A DNA stretch of 64,000 bases from Actinomycetota bacterium (GTDB lineage Bacteria > Actinomycetota > Acidimicrobiia > Acidimicrobiales > Ilumatobacteraceae). Below are positions 22,152-30,736 of the stretch, piece by piece. Both the position numbers and the translations under genes were made by a program. The stretch's first letter is position 1. Each line of letters opens with the position of its first letter. The stretch is taken from assembly GCA_016871355.1 (NCBI GenBank), contig VFZC01000007.1, forward strand, positions 33,921 through 97,920, given 5' to 3'. The notes under the pieces were generated by a model that did no database searches, was not told where the DNA came from, and worked only from the letters and a program-made list of their open reading frames with translations.

Positions 22152-23039
22152 TCAGGTGAGCGACGCGGCGTAGATGCTGGCGATGGCCGCGTCGAGTGCG
22201 GCGTCGAACTCGGCGTCCGACTGCTGGGCCGACAAACCCTCGGTGAGGGCGCGCGAGAAGCTGGCGATCACACCGTGGTTGTGACTCAACTTCGTGTTGG
22301 CGTCGTCGCGTGAGTAACCACCCGAGAGCGCAACGACCCGCAGCACACTCGGATGCCTCACGAGATCGAGGTAGAAGTCGTCGATGGACGGCAGTGTGAG
22401 TTTGAGCATCACGGGCTGATCGGCCGGCTGGCGATTCAACTCGGCCAACAGTTCGTCGCGCAGGATCTTCTCGGCCTCGGCCTTGTTCGGACTATGAATG
22501 TCGACTTCGGGCTCGATGATCGGCACGAGTCCGTGGCCGAGGATCTGGCGTCCGACGGCGAACTGCTGCGCGACCACGGCCTTGATTCCGGCCGGGTCGG
22601 CCAACTTGATGACCGAGCGCATCTTGGTACCGAAGATCCCCTTGGCCACCGCGCGAGTGAGCAGCGCATCGAGATCGGGCATGGGCTTCATGATCTGCGC
22701 ACCATCGACCTCGTCGGCCAGGCCCTTGTCGACCTTCAGGAACGGCACGACCTTCTTGACGGTCCAGAGGTAGTCGGCACTACCACGACCCTCGATGTTG
22801 CGATCCATGGTGCCTTCGAAGAGGATCGCGCCGAGAATCCGGTCGCCGTTGAACACTCGGCTGGTGATCATGCGCGACCGCATGCCGTGGATGAGATCGA
22901 ACATTTGCGCGTCACCGGAATATTCGCTCTCGGCGATGCCGTAGAGCTTGAGCGCCTTGGGAGTGCTGCCGCCGCTCTGGTCGAGCGCGGCGATGAATCC
23001 TTTGGCGCCGCGCAGGCGTTCGAGTTGCTCGGCGTTCAT
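22152..23039 (-). CDS. fda: fructose-bisphosphate aldolase class I (short bacterial type)
   Basis: A 295-residue protein closely matching the short class I aldolase of Staphylococcus. The N-terminus runs [18 protein letters not shown], then [45 protein letters not shown] (with the candidate Schiff-base Lys region) and [10 protein letters not shown]. It cleaves fructose-1,6-bisphosphate by the lysine mechanism without metal. AAAGGTG lies 6 bp before the ATG. It is the last gene of a short operon with the SSB-like and TPR genes. Confidence 0.93.
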   Translation of the reverse strand: MNAEQLERLRGAKGFIAALDQSGGSTPKALKLYGIAESEYSGDAQMFDLIHGMRSRMITSRVFNGDRILGAILFEGTMDRNIEGRGSADYLWTVKKVVPFLKVDKGLADEVDGAQIMKPMPDLDALLTRAVAKGIFGTKMRSVIKLADPAGIKAVVAQQFAVGRQILGHGLVPIIEPEVDIHSPNKAEAEKILRDELLAELNRQPADQPVMLKLTLPSIDDFYLDLVRHPSVLRVVALSGGYSRDDANTKLSHNHGVIASFSRALTEGLSAQQSDAEFDAALDAAIASIYAASLT

Positions 23040-23077
23040 TCCGTCACCTTTCGATCGAGACGGGCCGAGCGTAGTTC

Positions 23078-23458
23078 TCATACCACGAGCGTTCCGAGAA
23101 CCCGGCGTACCTCGGTGATGTGGCGTTCGACTCGGCTGCGCTGGCCAGCCGGAACGACCTCGTGAGCCACCACTTCGGTGCGACTTCCCGGGCCATTGGC
23201 CCCACGGAAGAATCGTCGGCGAACCTCGCCGATCACCACCACGTCCGAACCCGCCTTCAGTTTTTCGAGTTCGGCCACCCGCTTCGGATCGACCACGGTG
23301 ACTGGCGCCGATCGACGAGAGCCTTCCTCGTAATCGGTGGTGACTTCGAGCGTGACGGCGGTACTGCCGGACGCGAGTTCGCGCCACACCGGATCGCTGC
23401 TGAGAGAGCCGTTGAGAACGACGATGTTGTTCACGAGGGACGTGAAGTCAGTTGCCAT
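23078..23458 (-). CDS. single-stranded DNA-binding-like OB-fold protein
   Basis: A 126-residue protein with an SSB-type N-terminus ([19 protein letters not shown]) and an OB-fold pattern of alternating strands, including [17 protein letters not shown]. It lacks the acidic C-terminal tip of housekeeping SSB and is shorter, so it is probably an accessory SSB paralogue. The start at MATDFTSL removes a non-conserved extension. It lies 38 bp upstream of the aldolase and 22 bp after the TPR gene. Confidence 0.75.
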   Translation of the reverse strand: MATDFTSLVNNIVVLNGSLSSDPVWRELASGSTAVTLEVTTDYEEGSRRSAPVTVVDPKRVAELEKLKAGSDVVVIGEVRRRFFRGANGPGSRTEVVAHEVVPAGQRSRVERHITEVRRVLGTLVV

Positions 23459-23480
23459 GCCCCAGAGTGGGACGACGGTG

Positions 23481-24926
23481 TCAGAGCGAGGCGAGACGAT
23501 CGGTGACGTCGGCGTAGTCGCGATCGTGCACCGCGACGCGTCGGAACATCTCACGCGCCTTGGGTACGTTGCCGGCCCGGTCGTACAGATCGGCGAGCAC
23601 GTACCACTGCTTCAAGTGGAACGGGCGCACGCGACGCGGAATGGATGCCGTCTTCTCCATCAACTCGATGGCTCCGCGCAGGTCACCGCGTTCGGCCAGA
23701 GAGCCAGCGGCCACGATGCGACCCTCGGCCATGACGTCGTGGGCTGGTGACGCTTCGCGGATCTCCTGCCAGATCTCGTCGACCTTGGCCCAGCGGCGAA
23801 GCGCTCGGTAGCAGTCGGCCAGAACCGGAAGATCTTCCACCCGACTGCGCTGAGAACGCGCGAGCTCGAGAGCGGCGACGGCCTCACGCCACTTGCCCAA
23901 GCGGTAACTGGACAGACCGAGCACTTCGTGCACCGCGGCGACGTGTCCCATTTCCTTCACGAGCGAGCGAGCAATACGGCGCGCGTCGGTGAAGCGTTCG
24001 GCTTCGAGGGCCACCTGGGCCTGCAAGAGCCGCTCGCTCAGTCGAGCGGCGCGACGAGGTTCGAGGGTCTCTTCGACGGTCGCCTTGACCGTCGGGTCGA
24101 GCTCGCCGGCTGGCTCACGACGCGTCTTGGCGCGGGTGGCGCGCTCGGTGGCCTGCACCGCCGCTTCACGCACGGTCGGGCCCTCGTCGATCCACTGCTC
24201 GGGTTCGCGTTCGACCCGAGTGGGTTCGAGATCTTTGCGGGCCGTGCCCGCGCCACGGGCCCGAACCGCGCGACGGCGACGTTCGGCTTCGTTGCGTGGC
24301 TCTCGCTCTTCGCTCTCGACACGACGGGGTGCGACACGGCGATCACCTGATCGCGACGTGGGTCGGCCACTGCCTCGACCATCCGGACGACCGCCACGTC
24401 GATCGCCGGAACGTCCACCAGGGCGTCCGCCTGGACGATCGTCACGTCGACTATCACGTCGACTGTCACGTCGGCTGTCGGGGCGACCATCGCCGTCACG
24501 ACGCGGGCGTCGATCACCATCATCGTCACGCCTCCGCGGACGGCGACCGTCGTCGTCGCGTCGTGCGCGCGGCGCCGATCCATCAGTACTGCGACGCGGG
24601 CGTCGATCAACATCGTCATCACGCCTCCGCGGACGGCGACCGTCGTCGTCACGTCGCGCGCGCGGCGCCGATCCATCAGGACTGCGACGCGGGCGTCGAT
24701 CACCATCATCGTCACGCCTCCGCGGACGGCGATCGTCGTCGTCCCGTCGTGCACGTGGAGCGGCACCATCGGAACGGCGAGCTCCGCCGCCCGAACCGCT
24801 GGACGGGCGACCAGACGGGCGACCAGACGGACGGCCCGACGGACGGCCCGACGGGCGGCCCGACGGACGGGCACCACCACGGGGGCGACTTTCGCCGTCA
24901 CGACCGGAACGAGGAGACGAATTCAT
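23481..24926 (-). CDS. TPR protein with long repetitive Arg/Asp-rich N-terminal tail
   Basis: A 481-residue protein in two parts. Residues 1 to about 245 are low-complexity and surely disordered: a PSGR tetrapeptide run near residues 20-42, three near-identical 31-residue units built on RRDDDGRRPRRR, then short RRDS, PGGR and GSGR motifs. Residues from about 290 to the end are helical with TPR-like repeats (LLQAQVALEAERFTDARRIARSL; LGLSSYRLGKWREAVAALELAR; VLADLYDRAGNVPKAREMFRRV). TPR units bind partner proteins, and Arg/Gly/Asp-rich tails often bind RNA or drive condensation. No specific function can be named. The repeats are encoded by 93-bp and 12-bp DNA repeats. Confidence 0.8.
   Translation of the reverse strand: MNSSPRSGRDGESRPRGGARPSGRPSGRPSGRPSGRPSGRPSSGSGGGARRSDGAAPRARRDDDDRRPRRRDDDGDRRPRRSPDGSAPRARRDDDGRRPRRRDDDVDRRPRRSTDGSAPRARRDDDGRRPRRRDDDGDRRPRRDGDGRPDSRRDSRRDSRRDDRPGGRPGGRSGDRRGGRPDGRGSGRPTSRSGDRRVAPRRVESEEREPRNEAERRRRAVRARGAGTARKDLEPTRVEREPEQWIDEGPTVREAAVQATERATRAKTRREPAGELDPTVKATVEETLEPRRAARLSERLLQAQVALEAERFTDARRIARSLVKEMGHVAAVHEVLGLSSYRLGKWREAVAALELARSQRSRVEDLPVLADCYRALRRWAKVDEIWQEIREASPAHDVMAEGRIVAAGSLAERGDLRGAIELMEKTASIPRRVRPFHLKQWYVLADLYDRAGNVPKAREMFRRVAVHDRDYADVTDRLASL
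24501..24779 (-). repeat. three tandem 93-bp coding repeats
   Basis: Three direct repeats with an exact 93-bp period lie inside the TPR gene. For example, the block beginning ACGCGGGCGTCG recurs at 24501, 24594 and 24687, and CCTCCGCGGA at 24531, 24624 and 24717. They differ by only a few bases and encode 31-residue Arg/Asp units. The near-identity at DNA level points to recent duplication, so copy number may vary between strains. Confidence 0.85.
24801..24872 (-). repeat. 12-bp repeats encoding PSGR tetrapeptides
   Basis: About six 12-bp units of the GGACGGCCCGAC/GACGGGCGACCA kind encode successive Pro-Ser-Gly-Arg tetrapeptides in the N-terminal tail of the TPR protein. The units are in frame and imperfect, as expected of slippage-generated sequence. 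Confidence 0.8.
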
Positions 24927-24951
24927 GAGCCTTGCGAGCCTACGGCGCGGA

Positions 24952-25989
24952 TCAGGTGATGAGGCCGAACTCGCGCGCGATCAGATCGGTGGCGTCGATG
25001 TCCTGGGCCACGGCGCCGACCGACGACGTCGCATCGGACGGGAAAGGCGCACCCGGATGCGTGTGCCCCGCACCCTCACTCAAGTACAGAACGACCTTCG
25101 TGCCGTCGACGCAGTCGATCCACTCGTGTCGCTCGGTTTCCGGGCCCATCGACGTGATCGTGACCTCGCTCGCACACCCGTCTCGCCTCGCCCACGACTC
25201 GACGATCCCGATCAAGTCGCCGCGAAAGAACTTTCGCTCGTCGTCGAATGCATCGGTGTCCCATCCATCGAGGCCCTCGATCGGCACGTACTGATCGAGC
25301 GTGCCGTGGAACGCGACGAGCGAGACCGCCGGCGAATCTTCACAACCACGCACGAGATTCACACCCGCGACCGGTGCGACGCCGGCGAAGAGCGAACTCG
25401 TGCAACCGAGGTACGCGCTCATGGCCGCACCCGACGAAATGCCGGTGGCGAAGATTCGTTCGGGGTCGATGCACGCCGTCTCCACGATCGCGACGATCGC
25501 GTCTTCGATGAACCCGATGTCGTCTCCTGGAATCGCCCCCGGCACCGCCCACGCCGTCATCGCACCCAGCGCCAGGGGCGTCATCGTGACCCAGGCGCCG
25601 GTCTCGATCCCGCGGACTCCGAAACGCGAGATCGCCTCTTGAATCGCGGGGGTGCCGGTGGTGCCGTGCAGATCGACCACCAACGGCAAACGTCCGCCGT
25701 CGGAGGTGTCGGGACGATGCAACACGAAATCACGACGACCTTCCGCTCGTTCGAGCACATGGTCGGTACTGCCGGCCGCGAACGACGGTGTACACGGACC
25801 GGGTGCCGCCACGAGTTCGGGCGATCGGCGAGCCGGCACCTCGGTGGTCGACGGCGAATCAGTGGCCGGTGCGGTGGTCGACGGGATCAGCGTCGACGAT
25901 ACTGAGCCGTCCGAGTTCGCCGCCCCGTCGTCACCCGACGAACAGGCCGCCAACATCACGGCGGCGATGGCGACGGGCCACGTTCGCAT
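24952..25989 (-). CDS. secreted esterase lipoprotein, PHB-depolymerase/LpqC-like
   Basis: A 345-residue lipoprotein. The signal peptide MRTWPVAIAAVMLAAC ends in a lipobox (LAAC, Cys16), followed by a Ser/Thr/Pro linker to about residue 55. The alpha/beta-hydrolase domain has the oxyanion segment LVVDLHGTTG, the nucleophile in ATGISSGAAMS near residue 185, and a late His in GAGHTHPG near residue 310. This arrangement matches the esterase/poly(3-hydroxybutyrate) depolymerase-like family 1 (LpqC, feruloyl esterase). It would hydrolyse esters outside the membrane. Its ATG shares one base with the stop of the maleate-isomerase-like gene (TGATG), so it is the last gene of operon A and probably serves that pathway. 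Confidence 0.82.
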   Translation of the reverse strand: MRTWPVAIAAVMLAACSSGDDGAANSDGSVSSTLIPSTTAPATDSPSTTEVPARRSPELVAAPGPCTPSFAAGSTDHVLERAEGRRDFVLHRPDTSDGGRLPLVVDLHGTTGTPAIQEAISRFGVRGIETGAWVTMTPLALGAMTAWAVPGAIPGDDIGFIEDAIVAIVETACIDPERIFATGISSGAAMSAYLGCTSSLFAGVAPVAGVNLVRGCEDSPAVSLVAFHGTLDQYVPIEGLDGWDTDAFDDERKFFRGDLIGIVESWARRDGCASEVTITSMGPETERHEWIDCVDGTKVVLYLSEGAGHTHPGAPFPSDATSSVGAVAQDIDATDLIAREFGLIT

Positions 25990-26771
25990 CAGTACTCGCG
26001 CAACAAAGTGCCGAACCCGTGCAGGCGATCGTCGACTCCGTTGTCGCGAAGCGCCATCCACCACGTGGCGGCATTGATGGCGATCACGGGCTTGTCGACG
26101 ATGCGTTCCATCTCGTCGGCGAGACGGATCATGCTCAGGTTCGTTCCCACTTGAACGAGCGCGTCCACATCCGGGCCATTGACTTTGTGCAGAGCGGCCC
26201 GCAGTTCGGCCTCCGGAACATGAGCGATGGCGACCGCGGTCGGACACTTCAGACCCTCGACGGCCGCGACCTCGAAGCCGAGTTCACTGAAGAACTTGAC
26301 GACGTTGGTGTCACCGATCGGCTGATACGGCGTCACCACACCGATCTTCTTCACGCCGAACAATTTCAGCGCTCGCTCACACGCCTCCGCACCCGTGGCC
26401 ACCGACAGGCCGCCGGAGCGCTCGTTGATCTGCTTGATGAACTTGCGGTTGCCCTCCACACCGTCCCAGAACGTCTCGGCCGACATTCCCATGACCATGT
26501 AGTCGGGTTCGGCCGTCATGATCCGATCGACGGTGTAGCCGATCTCCTCTCGGATCTGCAGCAGCAGGTTCTGGAACGCCTCGTCCGAATCGAGCACCTG
26601 ATTGCGGATGTGAATGCGTCCGGTATGAGCCGTGATGCCCGGCACCGACATCGCGTGGAACTCGGGTTCGACGATGGTGTTGGTGCTCGGGATGATCACG
26701 CCGAACTTGCGACGCCACCCCAGCTGATCGCATCCACCGTGATGCGCGTTGGTCACGTTCACGAATCCCAT
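25989..26771 (-). CDS. maleate isomerase/arylmalonate decarboxylase family protein 1
   Basis: A 260-residue member of the Asp/Glu racemase superfamily, with the family N-terminus KFGVIIPSTNTIVEPEF at residues 22-38. In the two segments where maleate isomerase and arylmalonate decarboxylase carry catalytic Cys, this protein has YMVMGMSAETFWDG and VQVGTNLSMI, with no Cys in either. A Cys lies elsewhere (GLKCPTAVAIAHV). It therefore belongs to a subfamily whose reaction is not assured: cis-trans isomerisation, decarboxylation or racemisation are all possible. A strong ribosome-binding site (GAGAGGAG) precedes the ATG, 32 bp after the aldehyde dehydrogenase. A paralogue with the same features lies at 31999-32769. 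Confidence 0.78.
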   Translation of the reverse strand: MGFVNVTNAHHGGCDQLGWRRKFGVIIPSTNTIVEPEFHAMSVPGITAHTGRIHIRNQVLDSDEAFQNLLLQIREEIGYTVDRIMTAEPDYMVMGMSAETFWDGVEGNRKFIKQINERSGGLSVATGAEACERALKLFGVKKIGVVTPYQPIGDTNVVKFFSELGFEVAAVEGLKCPTAVAIAHVPEAELRAALHKVNGPDVDALVQVGTNLSMIRLADEMERIVDKPVIAINAATWWMALRDNGVDDRLHGFGTLLREY

Positions 26772-26803
26772 CAGTACTCCTCTCGTTCTGTCTCTTCGTC
26801 ACG

Positions 26804-28249
26804 TCAGCCGAGGCTGTTCTCGACTCCGACCACTTGATTGCCGCCGAAGAACCGGATGGTCTCGGCCGTTCCCTCGTCGTGCAGCCCCGAGACCCCGAAC
26901 GCCGGGCGCGGGGCCATGAGATGCAGCGAGATCGGACTCACTCCGTTCACCTTCACTCCCCCGGCCCGCACGCGCCGCGCCGCGCCCATCGCCGCGTCTT
27001 CGTCGCCCCCCACGACGTAGGCCTCCAGGCCGTAGTCGGTGCCGTTGGCCAGGGCCACCGCTTCGTCGAGATGTCGATAGCCGTGAACCGCAGCCACTGG
27101 GCCGAAGATCTCGTCGACGGTTCGACTCGGATCGACACCGTCCACGAGCGTGGGCGCGAACCAGTTGCCCGAGCGATCGGGCAACTGTGTGGTCCGCACG
27201 ATTCGACCATCGCTGAAATCGTCCACGCGTCGCTGCAGATGCGCGCGATGCGCCGAATGGACGATCGGACCCATGTGGGTGGACGGATCGATCGGGTCGC
27301 CCACGACCACCGACGACAACGCACCGGCGACCGCATCGACGATCTCGGTTCGCCGTCGCTCCGGTACGAGCAAACGGCCCAGAGCGCGACACCACTGCCC
27401 ATTGAGAGTGAGGAGCAAGCCGAGGGCACCGGCCACCGCGTGTTCGATGGGCGCATCGTCGAGGATCAACAGCGGCGCGTGTCCTCCGAGTTCGAGTTGG
27501 GCCGGCTTCAGGTCTTCGGCACAGGCGTGCGCCACCGCTCGGCCACCCACGATGCCACCGGTGAACGACACCGCGCGCACACGTGCATCGGTCATCAATG
27601 CGGTCGCGGTGTTCGGTCCGCCGTGCAACAACTGCACGGTTCCCGGCGGGAACAGATCGGCGATCGTTCGAACCATCACCATGGTTCCGTGCGGAGCCCG
27701 CTCGGGTGGCTTCACGATCACCGGACACCCCGCGGCCAGCGCCGACGCAGCCTTGTGCGCCGCCATCGGGGCGGGAGCGTTCCATGGACACAGCAACAGA
27801 GCTGGTCCCCACGGCAGGCGCCGCACCTCGACGGCGCGACCTGTCGGTCCGTCGAAACGCGCATCCAACACTCCCGATCGCAACTGATCGGCGGCCAAGC
27901 GGAACGCACCATGCACGATGAACCCGAGCATGCTCGTGGTTCCGATCACGGCACCGGTCGTCGCCGATTCGAGTGCGGCGATGTCGGGCACCACCGCGGC
28001 CAGACGATCGGCGGCCGCTTCGAGAACGTCGGCTCGTTCGTGGTCGGTTCGACTCGACCAAGCACCACTGGCGTGCACGCTCCACGCCGCGGCCAGAGCA
28101 GTCTCGACGGACGCGGCCGATGCTTCACGTTGCACCTGCTCGGCTCGACCGTCACTCGAATGCTCGATCCACTCGGCACGCTCGGCCCCCTCCGAGATCC
28201 AACCACCAGCGACCAGGTCGGTCTGTTCGGGAAGCACGACTCGAGTCAT
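26804..28249 (-). CDS. NAD(P)-dependent aldehyde dehydrogenase
   Basis: A 481-residue aldehyde dehydrogenase. The Rossmann part has PWNAPAPMAAHKAASALAAG and KPPERAPHG. The catalytic Glu is in QLELGGHAPLLIL near residue 255 and the catalytic Cys in NGQWCRALGRL near residue 287. EIFGPVAAVHGY near residue 390 is also typical. It oxidises an aldehyde to an acid, or to acyl-CoA in some families. It overlaps the stop of the preceding unknown gene (ATGA) within operon A. The substrate is unknown. Confidence 0.88.
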   Translation of the reverse strand: MTRVVLPEQTDLVAGGWISEGAERAEWIEHSSDGRAEQVQREASAASVETALAAAWSVHASGAWSSRTDHERADVLEAAADRLAAVVPDIAALESATTGAVIGTTSMLGFIVHGAFRLAADQLRSGVLDARFDGPTGRAVEVRRLPWGPALLLCPWNAPAPMAAHKAASALAAGCPVIVKPPERAPHGTMVMVRTIADLFPPGTVQLLHGGPNTATALMTDARVRAVSFTGGIVGGRAVAHACAEDLKPAQLELGGHAPLLILDDAPIEHAVAGALGLLLTLNGQWCRALGRLLVPERRRTEIVDAVAGALSSVVVGDPIDPSTHMGPIVHSAHRAHLQRRVDDFSDGRIVRTTQLPDRSGNWFAPTLVDGVDPSRTVDEIFGPVAAVHGYRHLDEAVALANGTDYGLEAYVVGGDEDAAMGAARRVRAGGVKVNGVSPISLHLMAPRPAFGVSGLHDEGTAETIRFFGGNQVVGVENSLG

Positions 28250-28821
28250 GACGACTTTCCTTTCGCGGCGTAGATGTCGACCTCCGAGCGCAGATCGTGA
28301 ACGGGCCCATCGGCGCCACGCGGATCGAGTTCGTGTCGAACCGAGGTGTCAGAGGAAATGCGACGACCTCTCACCATCAAGAAGCGACGCAATGCGCCGT
28401 CACGCCACAAGACCGTGTGTCGCCAACGTCGATCGCCGTCGATGCGGATGAAGTCGGGTTCGGCGTACCGCTGGATCGCTTCCGCGGCCACGGTGTCGGC
28501 CACGAACCACAGCGCCCCCGGCCCCTGTGACACTCCCACGATGCGCGGGGCACCCGGGCCGAGAGGCACGAATTCGAGCACGTCACCTTGCACCGCCGCC
28601 TCGAACGTGCGAACGGCTTGTTCGCGCCCCGACAGAACCACGCTCGTCTGCACGAAGCGAGTGCCGTCGAAGTCGATGTACACCAACACCTCGTAGGGAA
28701 ACGCACCCGGCACTCCGCCGTGCGGATCGTGACTGATCGCGGCGCCGTGCTCGTCGACTGCGGTCAACTCTTCGCGCCACACACCGCGCAGCGAGTGCAG
28801 GTTGTCGATCAGCGTCGACAC
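28246..28821 (-). CDS. calycin-like protein of unknown function
   Basis: A 191-residue protein with no clear enzyme motif. It is rich in beta-strands with a lipocalin-like pattern: LHSLRGVWREELTAVDEHG at the start, YEVLVYIDFDGTRFVQTSVVL in the middle and RWRHTVLWRDGALRRFLMVRG near the end. I see similarity in style to DUF3598-type beta-barrels, and to the larger protein at 41865-42797. It may bind a small hydrophobic ligand or pigment (inference). The GTG start lies 1 bp after the ACAD-like gene stop, and its own stop overlaps the aldehyde dehydrogenase start. Confidence 0.55.
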   Translation of the reverse strand: MSTLIDNLHSLRGVWREELTAVDEHGAAISHDPHGGVPGAFPYEVLVYIDFDGTRFVQTSVVLSGREQAVRTFEAAVQGDVLEFVPLGPGAPRIVGVSQGPGALWFVADTVAAEAIQRYAEPDFIRIDGDRRWRHTVLWRDGALRRFLMVRGRRISSDTSVRHELDPRGADGPVHDLRSEVDIYAAKGKSS

Positions 28822-28822
28822 G

Positions 28823-30100
28823 TCAGCCCTTGGCCCCGAACTGCGTCGACTCGGCTCCGCTCACGAGGAGCGACGCCGCTTCGAGACGGCCCTTCTCGGC
28901 GGGAAAAGCCTGGACGAGTCCCATCGACAGATCACGAAGACCGCGCGCGACCACACCGCTGTTGCCGGTGTTCGACGTTCCACAGGCCTTCATCGCGCAC
29001 ACTCCCACGGCGAACGCCGCGTCGGCCACGGTTCCTTTGGCCAAACGCCACTGGCGAACGACATCGGGTTTGGGCAGGATCGGCGGCTCACTCGTCTCGA
29101 GGTCGACCTGGCGCCGTAGCCACAGCGTGGCCGTGTCGAGGTGCATGCGCATTTCGCCGATCAGCTGCTGCTGGAAGGGGGCACTGCCGATCGGAGCCCC
29201 CGAGTCGGAGAACGTCGTGCTGGTGAGGTGCTTCATCGCCCAGTCGTACACGGCGCAGGCCGCACCGAGGTACACCGCGGTACCCGCCACTTGGCTGCCG
29301 ACGAAACTGCCCCGACTCATCTGCATCATCCGTACGAAGGCACCCGGAATGGCCAACGAATCGACGGCCGGCACGAACACGTCGCTCAACACGATGCCGT
29401 GTGTCGCAGTGGCCCGCATACCGATGGCATCCCACTTGGTTCGCTCGCTCACACCGGGTGACTTCGGATCGACGATGAACACCGCGAGTGATTCGGCCGT
29501 CGCACCGCCGCCGAGTGACGCCGTGACGAGATAACGACCAGCCACGCCGGTGGCGCAACCGAACGACTTCACCCCGTTGAGCACCCAACCCTTCTCACCG
29601 CCGCGAGTGGTCGGTTCGGCCGTCGTGGAGATCAAGATGTTGGCGCTCGACGACTTCACCGATTCCGACGCGAAGTTGGCCAACCACACACGGTCCCGTC
29701 CCATGAGTTCGAGCACTCGTTCGGCGAACGCCGCGACCGCGTCGCGTTCGTCGGCGTCGAAGAGTCCGGCTTCGAGCGCTTCGAGGGCGAGCAATCCACG
29801 AGACGCCGAACTGCAATGGAAGAAGTACGACAACGCGGTCGAGGGACAGGCGGTCCCCATGGCGAACGTCGCACCCACCAGGTCGCGCAATCCACCGCCG
29901 AGTCCGCCGAATTTCTCCGGCACCACCAAGCCCATGAGTCCGGCCTCGGCCAGAGTCGCCACGTGCGCCATCGGGAACTCGGCGTTCCGATCGGCTTCTT
30001 CGGCGGCGGCCGCCAGAGCCGGGAGAACCGAATCGACTCGACGCGCCCGGGCGTCTTCGGCCGGTGTGAGCGTGTCGAACAAGCGAGTGGCCACGCTCAT
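28823..30100 (-). CDS. acyl-CoA dehydrogenase-fold flavoprotein
   Basis: A 425-residue protein with the acyl-CoA dehydrogenase architecture. The helical N-terminal domain has LMGLVVPEKFGGLGGGLRD near residue 54, the middle beta domain has GWVLNGVKSFGCATG and KWDAIGMRATATHGIVLSDVFVP, and a C-terminal helical bundle follows. I do not see the catalytic Glu in its usual C-terminal place. The protein may therefore be a dehydrogenase of a divergent group or a flavin-dependent monooxygenase of the same fold. Its start overlaps the upstream cysteine hydrolase stop (ATGA). It would act on a CoA thioester or ring intermediate of operon A. Confidence 0.8.
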   Translation of the reverse strand: MSVATRLFDTLTPAEDARARRVDSVLPALAAAAEEADRNAEFPMAHVATLAEAGLMGLVVPEKFGGLGGGLRDLVGATFAMGTACPSTALSYFFHCSSASRGLLALEALEAGLFDADERDAVAAFAERVLELMGRDRVWLANFASESVKSSSANILISTTAEPTTRGGEKGWVLNGVKSFGCATGVAGRYLVTASLGGGATAESLAVFIVDPKSPGVSERTKWDAIGMRATATHGIVLSDVFVPAVDSLAIPGAFVRMMQMSRGSFVGSQVAGTAVYLGAACAVYDWAMKHLTSTTFSDSGAPIGSAPFQQQLIGEMRMHLDTATLWLRRQVDLETSEPPILPKPDVVRQWRLAKGTVADAAFAVGVCAMKACGTSNTGNSGVVARGLRDLSMGLVQAFPAEKGRLEAASLLVSGAESTQFGAKG

Positions 30101-30726
30101 TGCGTTCCTCCCAGGTGAGCGAGCGCATCGTCCATCGTCACGACGTCGGCGTACTTCGCCTGCAGGTCGAACAAGTTGGAGTCGTGCGGTCGCGGGTCGC
30201 GATCAGCACACGCATCGGCCACCACGATCGGCACGAATCCGTGCTGCAAGGCATCCAGAGCCGACGCGCGCACACAGCCGCTGGTCGACACGCCAGCGAT
30301 CACGACCGTGTCGACATCCAATGCGTTGAGCGTGGCGGCGAGTGACGTGCCGAAGAAAGCGGACGCGTACTGCTTGGTGACGATCACGTCTCCCGATGTC
30401 GGACGCACCAGATCGGTGAACTCGGCCCAGGGGTTGCCACTTTCGAAGCACCGCAGAGCCGGAACTTTGCGGAAGAAATGACCACCGTCGACTCCCCCGG
30501 CGGCGTACTCGACTCGCGTGAACACCACCGGCCGATCTTGGCGGCGAGCAGCAGTGGCGAGACGATCGGCGTTGCGGTACGCGTCGGCCGCGGCGGCCGC
30601 GTACAACGGCGCCTGGTCGTCGACGTACGCCCGGCACATGTCGACCACGAGGAGTGCGGGTCGAGAACCCCAACCGAGTCGAGTGCCGAAACCGGCCTGC
30701 AAGTAGTCGGCCTGCAAATCGCTCAT
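30097..30726 (-). CDS. isochorismatase-family cysteine amidohydrolase
   Basis: A 209-residue cysteine hydrolase with the full D-K-C triad: Asp29 (LLVVDMC), Lys118 (VTKQYASAFFGT) and Cys151 (GVSTSGCVRAS). The STSGCVRA motif and length resemble N-carbamoylsarcosine amidase and maleamate amidohydrolase more than true isochorismatase. It most likely hydrolyses an amide or carbamoyl group, releasing ammonia. It is coupled to the ACAD-like gene by a 4-bp overlap and follows the FAD monooxygenase by 10 bp. In the proposed pathway it would deamidate a half-amide (inference). Confidence 0.85.
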   Translation of the reverse strand: MSDLQADYLQAGFGTRLGWGSRPALLVVDMCRAYVDDQAPLYAAAAADAYRNADRLATAARRQDRPVVFTRVEYAAGGVDGGHFFRKVPALRCFESGNPWAEFTDLVRPTSGDVIVTKQYASAFFGTSLAATLNALDVDTVVIAGVSTSGCVRASALDALQHGFVPIVVADACADRDPRPHDSNLFDLQAKYADVVTMDDALAHLGGTQ

Positions 30727-30736
30727 GACGACATCC

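Noticed and set aside
24501..24779. Regular repeats that could suggest a CRISPR array
   Set aside because: The units are contiguous 93-bp direct repeats in frame within a coding gene, with no unique spacers and no cas genes nearby.
23989..25905. Long plus-strand open frame of 638 codons opposite the TPR and esterase genes
   Set aside because: It is the antisense of GC-rich coding sequence; its Arg/Ser-rich translation has no domain, and it spans two well-supported minus-strand genes.
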